Notes under the pieces: model-generated
Told to the model about the DNA's origin: nothing
The model's input: the letters and a program-made list of their open reading frames with translations, nothing else
Database searches by the model: none
Source: Ekhidna sp.
GTDB lineage: Bacteria; Bacteroidota; Bacteroidia; Cytophagales; Cyclobacteriaceae
NCBI GenBank assembly: GCA_014323825.1
Contig: JACONI010000105.1
Coordinates: forward strand, 1-55,713
Length of the DNA stretch: 55,713 nucleotides
Reading direction: 5' to 3'
Shown here: piece after piece, positions 37,840 to 46,186 of the stretch
How positions within the stretch are numbered: position 1 is the stretch's first letter
How the letters are laid out: each line of letters opens with the position of its first letter
Translations under genes and position numbers: made by a program

Positions 37840-38972
37840 AGTATTTCACTCCAGTTTTTTGAACGTAACTCAATGAGTTCATTCTTTAGTTCCGTAATTT
37901 TCTTTCCTTTCGGCGTAATGATATTGAACCAACCTTCTATTTCATTCAGTTTGTCCGAGAAGTATTTGAGTAATACTTTGTCAGCCTCAAAGTCCATTTT
38001 GACTTTTGTAAATACGTTGCGTTTTCTGTCGGCGGTATAGCTGCTTTTGAATGCCTCCTGAACTTTTATATATTCTTGCGTCGGGTTAAGAATTAACTCG
38101 TCAATAAATTGCGCTAGTCCATTGTCGGTTAAGAAGATTAGCCGGTCGTAAGACTGAGCTAAAACCTTTAATTCCTTGTTGTGATTTTCTTCGGTGAACC
38201 AGTTACCGTGATTGCTGACAACGCCTACTGTCAGGATGAATTTTTTCAGGAGTTCAGTGTCGTCAGAGTAAATGATTTCCTCCATCAACTCAACGTAAGG
38301 TTTGATGTAGGGCTTGTGGTCTGAACGGTAAATTATACCATACTTTTCACCTGTGTCTGTCCTGATTTTTTGAAGTGAGGATACAGTTCTTGCTACGTAA
38401 GCACCTTGTTTTGCTTTTTCAATGGTCTGTGGCCCTTTTTTAATTCCCTCCTCAATACCAACTCGTTTACATTCAAAGATTACATAAGGTTTTTGCATTT
38501 GCTCAAAAACGAGTAATTCATGCTTGTTCTGTCTTGTTGTTTTAAAACTGGTTAGCAAGAGGGAATTCTTAGATTCCCCAACTGTGCAGGCATTTCGTAA
38601 AATGTTGTGCTTGTCAAGAAGGTTGTTATTCTTTCTATTGAACTTTGAAATTTCGGCTTTCTCCTCTAAAGCTTTCAGAATTTTAGTTGCTGTGATAGAA
38701 TTGCCGTCATTGTCAATAGTTACTTCATATTCTTTGATGATGGGATGTAGTGAATACTCTACGTTGTGTGTGATGTCGTCATTTCCATATTCAAAAAGTC
38801 TTCTTTCTATTGAAGTTGAATTGTTGAAGTCCCAAGTCTTGAGAAGGTAGTAAGTGATGATTTCAACCATTGTCCCCAACGCTCTACCTGCTGCTTTTTT
38901 CTTGTCCTTCGTGTATTGGAACACTTTTTCTCCAAGAACATTCTGTAATTTGTCTACTGATTCGTAAGCCAT
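37836..38972 (-). CDS. Putative restriction endonuclease partner of the adenine methylase
   Basis: This 378-residue protein has no signal peptide. A PD-(D/E)xK-type core is readable as Glu167-Cys-Lys169 in YVIFECKRVGIEEG, followed by a lysine-rich helix (KAKQGAYVARTVSSLQKIR), as in several type II nucleases. The C-terminal region is charged and helical and could bind DNA. Direct 4-bp overlap with the adenine methylase gene supports a restriction role. I do not recognise a named nuclease family or a recognition sequence. A perfect-looking promoter sits right before the ATG. Confidence 0.72.
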   Translation of the reverse strand: MAYESVDKLQNVLGEKVFQYTKDKKKAAGRALGTMVEIITYYLLKTWDFNNSTSIERRLFEYGNDDITHNVEYSLHPIIKEYEVTIDNDGNSITATKILKALEEKAEISKFNRKNNNLLDKHNILRNACTVGESKNSLLLTSFKTTRQNKHELLVFEQMQKPYVIFECKRVGIEEGIKKGPQTIEKAKQGAYVARTVSSLQKIRTDTGEKYGIIYRSDHKPYIKPYVELMEEIIYSDDTELLKKFILTVGVVSNHGNWFTEENHNKELKVLAQSYDRLIFLTDNGLAQFIDELILNPTQEYIKVQEAFKSSYTADRKRNVFTKVKMDFEADKVLLKYFSDKLNEIEGWFNIITPKGKKITELKNELIELRSKNWSEIL

Positions 38973-38980
38973 TTATCCTA

Positions 38981-39009
38981 CAAAGATACTCATTCAGTAC
39001 CTTTTCAAA
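38981..39009 (-). promoter_or_regulatory. Promoter of the adenine-type restriction operon
   Basis: On the minus strand TTTG (39006-39009) is followed after 17 nt by TATCTTTG (38981-38988), a full TAnnTTTG match. The -7 element ends only 8 nt before the ATG at 38972, so the transcript should be leaderless or nearly so. Confidence 0.65.
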
Positions 39010-39553
39010 TTGTTGCTTTTGGTTGCTTTTTTGATGAGATCCATGCGGTTTTCAATCAACATTGAAAGTTAAAGAAATTAGTTCAAGAGTTCCGGAATGT
39101 ACTTCTTGTAGATATGTACGCCAATGATCAGCCCTGATGAGTAGTGAAGGATTTTACACACTAACTTTTCAGTCACTCATAGTCATGCTTTATTTATTAT
39201 TTATGATACACCCCAAGCTTTACGGAAATATTCTGAGTAGTAAAATCCATTTAATCAAGCTTTTGCTAAAGCCAGTGATAAATCCTGAGAAAAGTGGGGT
39301 ATCTGTTAGGAATACAATTTTTCTTGTACGAGGGACACACCTGAGTGTAAAAATACTATTTTTTTGTCAATTTTGACTAACCTAAACCCCCTCGGAGTGC
39401 TAAATTGAGCATCCATTTAAGCCGCCTTAGTACCGGTTAATCAAAGATCGGCTGTGCTAAGGCTTTGATTGTATATTCAGTATTGGACACACACTAAAAA
39501 CCGAGGCTCAGATCTTACCCGAACCTCGCTTATACGGTTTTTGATACTATCTT
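39010..39553. other. Non-coding stretch with a gene stub, alternate hairpins and a terminator
   Basis: On the minus strand 39078-39176 encodes 32 residues with a membrane-like end (HYSSGLIIGVHIYKKYIP, then a stop), possibly the tail of a lost gene. A + strand ORF at 39137-39376 has no family features. Segments at 39424-39470 can pair in two overlapping ways (see findings). The region otherwise holds nothing I can name. Confidence 0.4.
39497..39541 (-). terminator. Terminator of the M1 aminopeptidase gene
   Basis: On the minus strand, 13 bp after the stop, a stem built on CGAGG and CCTCG is flanked by AAAACCG and CGGTTTTT. It gives a hairpin with a terminal T-run. The form fits a Rho-independent terminator with an internal bulge. 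Confidence 0.55.
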
Positions 39554-41386
39554 TTACTCCTTCTCCCATTTATTATTCTTCGGGTTGATATCTGCCAGAT
39601 AACCGGATTCGTCAATTTGAATTGATTTGACCTGATCAATGGGCCTGTCAATAGTAAATTCGTATTCAGGGTGCGTCCACGGCCAGTCCGGTAAGATGAT
39701 TCTTTCAAGATCGCCTTCGTTTTCCTTTTCCCCTCGCATGATTACCAGTGGAGCATAGTAGAGCATTTTGCTTTCATCAGTGAATGTAACATAGATATCC
39801 ATTGGCATTGGCATTTTCCCCAAGCGTTCCATCGTAACTTTGGTCTGCCCATTCTCAGCTTCCGCTTTTTTGATTGCATAATCAATGAAGTGTGTGGTAT
39901 TTATCCAATGGTCTAAATACCAGTCCAGTTCTAATCCTGATTTTTTTTCAAAAACGCTAATCCAATCATTAGCGTCCGGATGTTTAAATCTCCATTGATA
40001 GTAATAACTCTTCAAAGCAGAAGCAGTTTTTTGTTTTCCGATTAAATAGTTCATCTGAGCTAAAGCGATGGCTCCTTTAGTGTAAGAACCCATTCCATAA
40101 GCAGCATTTGTCATAAAGTGATCAGCGTGCGTACTTAAAGGCTCTTCCTTTCCGCTACTGACTAGGTACTTGTAGCGTTGGTAGTTTCTTTCCTGAGCGC
40201 GATCCGTATCTTTAAAAATAGCCGAAGTGGTTTCAGCAGTTGCGTAAGTAGTAAATCCTTCATCCATCCAGGCATAGTAGCTCTCATTTGTTGCTAACAA
40301 TCCCTGATACCAGCTATGTAATGCCTCGTGCACGGTTACTTCAACCAGGCTTCTTAAATTCCTTTCTCCGGTGATCAGCGTTGCCATCGGATACTCCATT
40401 CCACCATCTCCCCCTTGTATAACTGAATAATGACTGTATGGGTATTCTCCGTAATTTTTCTCAATAAACTCAAATGCTTTGACGGCTAGTCCGGGCAGTT
40501 CGTTCCACGCTTCTGTTTTTTCATTTTCCTTGTAAAAAAAGTGTAATTCCGGTCCATCCTTCACCCTTGTTTTGACATGCTTATAACCGGGGTCTGCAGC
40601 CCATACAAAATCATGGACATCCTTTGCCAGAAACTTCCAGGTAAGTTTCTTCCCTTTTCTTTTTACCTCAACGCCATCTTCTTCATATCCATATCCGATT
40701 TTATTCGGATTTTGGAGGGTACCCGTTCCGGCAAGGATATAATCTTTATCAATGGAGATGTTTACGGTAAAATCTCCCCAGGGAGCATGGAACTCTCTTC
40801 CTACATAAGGGTGTGCGTGCCAGCCTCTTTTATCATACTCTGCCATTTTAGGATACCACTGAGACATGCTGTATTTAATTCTCTCTGTATTGTCCCTGCC
40901 ACTTCTCCTGATTTGAACAGGAACCTGACTTTCAAATTCCATCGTGAATGTTGATGTGCCTTGAGGTAAGATTGGACGAGTTAGAGCAACTTCCAAAACC
41001 GTTCCTTCAATTTTGTAATTCAGCACTTCACTATCCTGCTTCAATGACAATATCTTATGAAAACCAATCTCAGAACTATCTAACTGAAAAATTCTATCCA
41101 TCACTCTGCGGTCGGGATCTGAAATAGTTCTGCTTCTTGTATCCATCATACTTTTCGGCTGAAACGCATTGAAATAGAGATGATAGAATACCTTCTTTAA
41201 GGTATCCGGGCTGTTGTTGTAGTATTTAAGAGTTTGAGTACCTGAAAACATATTTGATGTAACGTCAAAATCAATGTCCATCCGGTACTCAACTCGTTGC
41301 TGCCAGTAGTTTTGTGAATAACCTGTAACAATCGAAAAACAGCACAAAATTTTAAATATGAAATTACTGAAGAAATTATGTCGCAT
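39554..41386 (-). CDS. M1-family zinc metallopeptidase (aminopeptidase N-like)
   Basis: This 610-residue secreted metallopeptidase has a signal peptide ending near VTGYSQ. The substrate-anchoring GxMEN equivalent is GGMEY (residues 328-332). The zinc site is HEALH (His353, Glu354, His357), with the third ligand Glu376 in WMDEGFTTYA, exactly 19 residues after the second His. An N-terminal beta-saddle domain precedes the catalytic domain. The short C-terminus without a long helical domain matches Bacteroidota periplasmic or secreted M1 peptidases. It should trim N-terminal residues from peptides. An IS1-type element lies 48 bp upstream of the start. Confidence 0.92.
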   Translation of the reverse strand: MRHNFFSNFIFKILCCFSIVTGYSQNYWQQRVEYRMDIDFDVTSNMFSGTQTLKYYNNSPDTLKKVFYHLYFNAFQPKSMMDTRSRTISDPDRRVMDRIFQLDSSEIGFHKILSLKQDSEVLNYKIEGTVLEVALTRPILPQGTSTFTMEFESQVPVQIRRSGRDNTERIKYSMSQWYPKMAEYDKRGWHAHPYVGREFHAPWGDFTVNISIDKDYILAGTGTLQNPNKIGYGYEEDGVEVKRKGKKLTWKFLAKDVHDFVWAADPGYKHVKTRVKDGPELHFFYKENEKTEAWNELPGLAVKAFEFIEKNYGEYPYSHYSVIQGGDGGMEYPMATLITGERNLRSLVEVTVHEALHSWYQGLLATNESYYAWMDEGFTTYATAETTSAIFKDTDRAQERNYQRYKYLVSSGKEEPLSTHADHFMTNAAYGMGSYTKGAIALAQMNYLIGKQKTASALKSYYYQWRFKHPDANDWISVFEKKSGLELDWYLDHWINTTHFIDYAIKKAEAENGQTKVTMERLGKMPMPMDIYVTFTDESKMLYYAPLVIMRGEKENEGDLERIILPDWPWTHPEYEFTIDRPIDQVKSIQIDESGYLADINPKNNKWEKE

Positions 41387-41434
41387 GATCGTTAAAATAT
41401 TTGTTGTACAATATTAAGCAATGTTAATTTTAAT

Positions 41435-42171
41435 CGGCATTGCTAAAATGTAGTAGATTATCAATAAAAAAGCATGAATACAAAAATTCCCCACCGTTCC
41501 AAATGTCATGCTAAAGACGAATGTTAAAAATGGAAAGAGTGATGGAAAAGAGTGCGATAAATGCAAAGCATGCCCATACCATTTTACGATTCCCAAATTA
41601 GGCAAAGGAATAGACCCTTACGATGTTCGATTGTCTTTGAGGCTTTATTTGGAAGGATTAGGGTTTAGAAGTATAGAGCGTATCGTAGGCAAGAGTCATG
41701 TGAGCGTCATCAATTGATTAAAGGAAGAGGAGAAAGAGTTGAAGGCCTTAAGGCTCTGCGAACGGGAAAGCCTCCAAGCGGTGGAGGTAGATGAATCACA
41801 CAGCAATATAGACTCAAAAAAACTACGTATGGCTCCGGATTGCTTTGGACAGGACCGGTAAACGGGTGTTGAGCTTTACGATCGGCAACCGAAGTGAACA
41901 CACAGGCGATCGTCTTGGCAGATAACTCAGAAAAATGAACATAGCCACTTATTACACAGACTACTGAAAAGCGCCTACGAGAGCATTCTTCCCGCTGACA
42001 AACCTGTACAAAACAAAGGCCTACCGTATTGAGCGCTTGAATAGCATGATAAGACATTATTTAGCTCGTTTCAGGATGGAAGACCAAATGTTATTCAAAG
42101 TCGAAAGAGATGATAGCGTATTCTTTATATCTACTTTTTAATCACTTATCTATGATAAATTAGCAATGCCG
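41435..42171 (+). mobile_element. IS1-family element, full length but degenerate
   Basis: The element is 737 bp with matching inverted ends: CGGCATTGCTAA at 41435-41446 and TTAGCAATGCCG at 42160-42171, a perfect 12-bp inverted repeat. The length is typical for IS1. No obvious target duplication flanks it. A second, deleted copy lies at 8413-8947. Confidence 0.88.
41474..42141 (+). pseudogene. IS1-family transposase, multiply frameshifted
   Basis: Read across frames, the InsA-like zinc ribbon (SKCHAKDE, CKACPYHFTIPK), the helix-turn-helix (LEGLGFRSIERIVGKSHVSV), a degraded catalytic region and the InsB-like C-terminus (SKSKEMIAYSLYLLFNHL) are all present. At least four frameshifts or stops interrupt it, including a stop at 41716 right after the HTH. 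The longest piece (41508-41717) has 69 codons. Not functional. Confidence 0.87.
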
Positions 42172-42315
42172 TTTATTTTAAATATGATTCACTCATATTA
42201 ACTCCTACTATATAGAGTAAATAGTTGTGATGAGGGATGTGCTGAAAAATATAAAAAAATAGCAGAAGGTCCAATGAGAAAGTAACATTTATAGAGAATA
42301 AATACTGAAAATAAT

Positions 42316-42558
42316 ATGAAAAAGTCGACTTTAATTCTATTAATAATGTGCAATTCCTGTTGGATATACGGTCAGATTTGCGGAACACCACACCCAACAA
42401 ACCCCACCATCTACTCAGGTTCTGCCGGTTCACGTACTTCTGGAAATTCAGAATATTGCATTGATGTGTTCTTTCATATTGTAAGAAATACAAACGGGAC
42501 AAATGCGTTTACTCCTCCAAACACAGATGCGAATTGAATAAGTTTTACAGTCCTTACA
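42316..42558 (+). pseudogene. 5' fragment of an M43-type metalloprotease gene
   Basis: The frame starts at ATG 42316 with a signal peptide (MKKSTLILLIMCNSCWIYGQ) and runs as ICGTPHPTNPTIYSGSAGSR to a premature stop after 73 codons. Comparison with the intact gene at 43140 shows a 10-bp deletion at the stop (after ACAGATGC). Homology then continues for about 25 bp before switching to an unrelated spacer. The zinc motif is missing. The same end point is shared by the fragment at 8005. Confidence 0.87.
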
Positions 42559-42611
42559 ACCTTTACCGCCTTCAAAGTGTTCTCATATAACAATGGATTA
42601 AACAAACCAAC

Positions 42612-43103
42612 ATGAAAACCATGATCTTAATTTTATCAATGCTCTCCTTTGCTATAGGATGTAGCAAAGAGGAACCCAAACAACAATTAGACACAACTTC
42701 CATTTATGGAACTTGGCAGCTAGTAGAATCAGGAATAGGGTTACCACATTTAGGTGGCGGATCTTATTCTGAAACTAATGGCTACAAAATAAGTTTTTTC
42801 CAAGATTTGAAATTCTCTTCAAAATGTAGCGAGAGTGAAGAAGTTTTGGATAGTGGCAGTATAGTTGGTGTATGCACCAATTCAAATGGTGAAAATATGA
42901 GTGGTGAATATCTAATAATCGATCATGAGAGATCCATAACATTAATATTTGATAAGATAGTAGATGGATTCGCAGGTGATAACTTTGCGAAAAAAAGAAC
43001 ATATCAATTTCGCTTTGAAGACCAATATCTTCTATTAACGAATAATTTATGCGACGAGGGTTGCTATGACAAACTTGAAAAAACTCAAATAACAAACGAA
43101 TAA
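42612..43103 (+). CDS. Small lipocalin-like lipoprotein of unknown function
   Basis: This 163-residue lipoprotein has signal MKTMILILSMLSFAIGC with lipobox Cys17. GTWQLVE follows near residue 35, and FRFEDQYLLLTNN near the C-terminus fits the terminal strands of small lipocalin-like proteins common in this phylum. An N-terminal segment of about 40 residues is nearly shared with the truncated protein at 8058, but the rest differs strongly. It lies between a protease fragment and the intact M43 protease, 37 bp before the latter, so it may be cotranscribed with it. The role is unknown. Confidence 0.72.
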   Translation: MKTMILILSMLSFAIGCSKEEPKQQLDTTSIYGTWQLVESGIGLPHLGGGSYSETNGYKISFFQDLKFSSKCSESEEVLDSGSIVGVCTNSNGENMSGEYLIIDHERSITLIFDKIVDGFAGDNFAKKRTYQFRFEDQYLLLTNNLCDEGCYDKLEKTQITNE

Positions 43104-43139
43104 AAACTGTTTACAACAAACATTAAAACCAATGTAGTT

Positions 43140-44528
43140 ATGAAAAAACTAATCTTATTGTATTTAGCATTTCTGATAAGTTCATATTATATATTTAGTC
43201 AGATTTGCGGCACACCACACCCAACAAACCCCACCATCTACTCAGGTTCTGCCAGTTCACGTACTTCCGGAAGTTCGGAACTCTGTATTGACGTGTTCTT
43301 TCATATTGTAAGAAATACGAACGGGACAAGTGCGTTTACTCTTCCAAATACAGATGCCATCGTAAGTGAACTGAATAAGTTTTACAGTCCTCACAATATA
43401 GTGATTAACAATTCGGGGTCTGGCTTTATCAACAATTCAAATAATCTACATGTGGACATTAGAGAGGGTAATTCAATTGCTCATTTGAAAAATAGATCAG
43501 GTGTTATAAATTACTATATCGTAGATGATATGCCTTATAATGGATTTGCACTGGATATACCATCTGACGCATTGTTTATAAAAGATGACCGCATATACAC
43601 CCCAACTTCGGCTCATGAACTAGGGCATTGCTTGGGATTATATCATACGCACAAAGGATTAGCTCATCGAGAACGTGGATGTGCTGAAGCAATAGATGGC
43701 TCTAACTGTGATACTTGTGGAGACTTGGTATGTGATACACCAGCAGATAATGGAAAAGTTAACACAAATGGCTACATGCCTGACTTAACCAATATTATGT
43801 CTTACTTCCATTTATTTGGGTACAATCGCGACCACTTCACAAACGGTCAGGGCAGGCGTATGCGAATGGCTCTTGACAATGCACCTATTCTTAGTAGAGT
43901 CCTCAGTATTAAATTATCAAAAGTTGACAAATTATGCTCTACTCAAAGTGTTACGTTATCCCTTTCCAGCCTGCCGTCTAACCTCACTACCACTTGGACC
44001 GTTTCCTCTAACATAACCATAGTCTCCAGCAACAACAATTCAGTCACGGTAAGAGCAAAATCCTCAAATGCTACGGGTAACGGCTGGGTCAAAGCCACAT
44101 TAAGTAACGGAGTTGTCTTACAGGAGGATTTTAGCGTTGGTGCACCTGATATGATGGGATACAAGCTATATAATCATAGCTATAACGGTAATTATACCTA
44201 TTTAAAACATAGAGTCTGGAATTATTTAAGCATCGTATATGACACCTCCGTTCCGGATTATTATACCACATACTCCAGTCCTTACCACTTAAAGTGGGAG
44301 GTAACTGCCGATCATAGCTTGATAAGGGCAAATCCAAATCGACTACCCAAAGCGGTCATCAGTCCACGACATCCAAATGAGCAGGGTATAGTTGTAGGTA
44401 TTAGGGCAGAGAATGGATGCGGCTATTCATGGTGGAAATGGCAGGATTTTATTGTTAAGGAGATAGCAGGAGGAGTTGTAATTATAAATGAAGGTACTAC
44501 TATGGAAGAAACAGAGGACGGGCAATAG
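43140..44528 (+). CDS. Secreted M43-type (pappalysin-like) metalloprotease
   Basis: This 462-residue secreted protease has a signal peptide ending at YIFSQ. The extended zinc motif HELGHCLGLYH (His159, Glu160, His163, His169) is followed by a cysteine-rich segment (CAEAIDGSNCDTCGDLVCDTP) and the Met-turn NIMSYF, as in M43 metzincins. The C-terminal 200 residues form an Ig-like segment (TVTV-type strands around SLSSLPSNLTTTWTV) and an uncharacterised tail. The protein ends in acidic residues without a recognisable type IX sorting domain, so that domain may be missing or replaced. It is the intact parent of two fragments in the window. Substrate unknown. Confidence 0.87.
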   Translation: MKKLILLYLAFLISSYYIFSQICGTPHPTNPTIYSGSASSRTSGSSELCIDVFFHIVRNTNGTSAFTLPNTDAIVSELNKFYSPHNIVINNSGSGFINNSNNLHVDIREGNSIAHLKNRSGVINYYIVDDMPYNGFALDIPSDALFIKDDRIYTPTSAHELGHCLGLYHTHKGLAHRERGCAEAIDGSNCDTCGDLVCDTPADNGKVNTNGYMPDLTNIMSYFHLFGYNRDHFTNGQGRRMRMALDNAPILSRVLSIKLSKVDKLCSTQSVTLSLSSLPSNLTTTWTVSSNITIVSSNNNSVTVRAKSSNATGNGWVKATLSNGVVLQEDFSVGAPDMMGYKLYNHSYNGNYTYLKHRVWNYLSIVYDTSVPDYYTTYSSPYHLKWEVTADHSLIRANPNRLPKAVISPRHPNEQGIVVGIRAENGCGYSWWKWQDFIVKEIAGGVVIINEGTTMEETEDGQ

Positions 44529-45031
44529 ATAACCATAACACAGCGATATAGTTGGTTTGCTGTTAAAACCGAAGGTTTGATACCAATGGGAGTTGGGGGT
44601 GAAAAAAGACCGGAAAGTATAAACTACCCATCTTTAGGACAGGTTTAAATTACAGAAATCAGGTTAATGCTAACTCATTATGAAAAAGCCTTGAGATTGA
44701 AAAGTGGAGAGCCTTAACCCCTTAAAAGTTTTTCTAGCTCTCTAACTGATTGATATTATTAAAAAATATCCAAACAAGGTTTACTACCCGATATTTTCTT
44801 CTGTATCCGGTATTTCCAACACCTCATTGAGGATTCAATCGTCTAATCACCTCTTCACTTAACTTTAAATAATTGTTCATGCTATTCTATTATGAAATTA
44901 CGAAATATTTTTTGCTTTGTTGAGGATGAAGGTATTGTCCTGCTACTCCGGTGCTTACTGTTATGTGGAACCGGAGTTAATATTAGTGGCTATTCCAACA
45001 AAGGAGAATAATGATCTTAAATGAAAGGATT
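44529..45031. other. Gene-poor stretch after the M43 protease
   Basis: No solid gene. On the minus strand 44784-44880 can be read with one frameshift as MNNYLKLSEEVIRRLN followed by LNEVLEIPDTEENIG and a stop; this may be a relic of a small gene, but it is too short to name. No terminator hairpin stands out. The stretch forms the end of the accessory island before the conserved gldC-ftsX block. Confidence 0.35.
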
Positions 45032-45361
45032 TTAACCTTCTGTTTTGACATGCTTTACTAATCTGTTGCAGAGATCGGAGATTTGTGAACTTATGTATTC
45101 GTCACCAGTCGCATTTAATACACTCTGGGAAAGGCCTCCAAGACAGTCAATATAAAAGTGTTTCATCTCATCCACAGGCATATCTTTTGACCAAAGATCA
45201 ATGCGCATGGTATTTTTATTTTCATGGTCCCATAAGGAAAGGCTTACCGACTTAGTTTCTGTGAGACCGGGCTGATCTTTTTCATCAGCATCCCACATTA
45301 TTTTCTCAGGTATATTCTCTTTATCTAATTCAACTATGAATTTGATTTCTGATTTTTTCAT
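45032..45361 (-). CDS. gldC: Gliding motility protein GldC
   Basis: This 109-residue cytoplasmic protein matches GldC. Landmarks are the N-terminal KKSEIKFIVELD and PEKIMWDAD, then SLWDHENKNTMRIDLWSKDMPVDEMK, read here in its key parts LSLWD, RIDLW and DMPVDEMK. GldC accompanies gliding and type IX machinery and appears in Bacteroidota genomes even without gliding. Its biochemical role is not well defined. It is the last gene in the ftsX-ribF cluster, 15 bp after the M48 protease gene. Confidence 0.9.
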   Translation of the reverse strand: MKKSEIKFIVELDKENIPEKIMWDADEKDQPGLTETKSVSLSLWDHENKNTMRIDLWSKDMPVDEMKHFYIDCLGGLSQSVLNATGDEYISSQISDLCNRLVKHVKTEG

Positions 45362-45376
45362 TGGATAAATGTTATT

Positions 45377-46186
45377 TTAAGGCAACAAAGCTTGTAGAGC
45401 ATCCATTCCGGTTCCATCGGCATCAAAAGCAGTAGTATTACACCGCATGTCGGTGGCCTTCATATTAATATTTCCTACCCTATTATCCGGACCCGGATGA
45501 ATACTCAAAAACTCAGGATTGAATGTCTCCTGATTCTTTATCAATTTAGCAAAAAATGAAGCGCCCCCATTGCAGGCATAATCGGTATCGGATAAATACT
45601 CCACGGAGAATTCATCCGCTTCGATCTCAGCATCCCGACTAAACTTCAAGGCACCTGCTCCCACTAGGCTGCCGGTGACTTTCCGTATAATTTCAGATTG
45701 TCCTCCATTCAATGCATCCTTTAAGACTGATATCCGGTATTGCCTTTGAAGTGCTTTAGAGACATGTCTCCGGTCAGAGTGAGCTATCTCGTGACTCATA
45801 ACACCTGCAAGATCATCCTCCCGATCAAGAAAATATATGAGACCTGTGTAAACATAGATATATCCGCCCGGAGCGGTAAACGCATTCAAGGCTTGATCAT
45901 GAATGATATGAAGTTCCCAGGCAAATTCATCTCTGTATGTTATTACACCTGAGCTAAGTATGTCATCAAGCATTCCATCCAAAACAGCATAAGCTTCGGC
46001 ATGTTTTGTTCTATCCAGAATTGGAAACTGATCGGGGTTCGATTCAATTTCAGCAGCAACCTGCATACCCAATGCAACGTCATCATCTATAGAAAAAAGG
46101 AGTAAATCACTATTCTTATCACATGAACTGATCACTGCTATTGACAAAAGAGTAATTACCAATAAAGTCGGTCTAATGTATTTCAC
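45377..46186 (-). CDS. M48-family metalloprotease lipoprotein
   Basis: This 269-residue lipoprotein has lipobox VISSC (Cys22). The M48 zinc site is HEIAH (His132, Glu133, His136), with a helix before it (REDDLAGVMS) and the downstream acidic segment RDAEIEADEFSVEYL near residue 190 giving the third ligand. Similar BepA/LoiP-type proteins act in envelope protein quality control, and a periplasmic or inner-leaflet location is expected. It overlaps ribF by 4 bp and lies upstream of gldC. In the gldC-ftsX cluster I know from related genomes this gene is not a regular member. Confidence 0.88.
   Translation of the reverse strand: MKYIRPTLLVITLLSIAVISSCDKNSDLLLFSIDDDVALGMQVAAEIESNPDQFPILDRTKHAEAYAVLDGMLDDILSSGVITYRDEFAWELHIIHDQALNAFTAPGGYIYVYTGLIYFLDREDDLAGVMSHEIAHSDRRHVSKALQRQYRISVLKDALNGGQSEIIRKVTGSLVGAGALKFSRDAEIEADEFSVEYLSDTDYACNGGASFFAKLIKNQETFNPEFLSIHPGPDNRVGNINMKATDMRCNTTAFDADGTGMDALQALLP

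Noticed and set aside
39137-39376. 79-codon ORF on the + strand after the restriction operon
   Set aside because: No recognisable motif, atypical composition, and it overlaps an equally plausible relic on the other strand.
41420-42185. Target site duplication around the 737-bp IS1 copy
   Set aside because: Flanks are similar A/T-rich strings, but no exact 8-9 bp direct repeat abuts both ends.
44784-44880. Small antitoxin-like gene on the minus strand
   Set aside because: Needs a frameshift, is only about 32 residues, and no toxin partner is visible.
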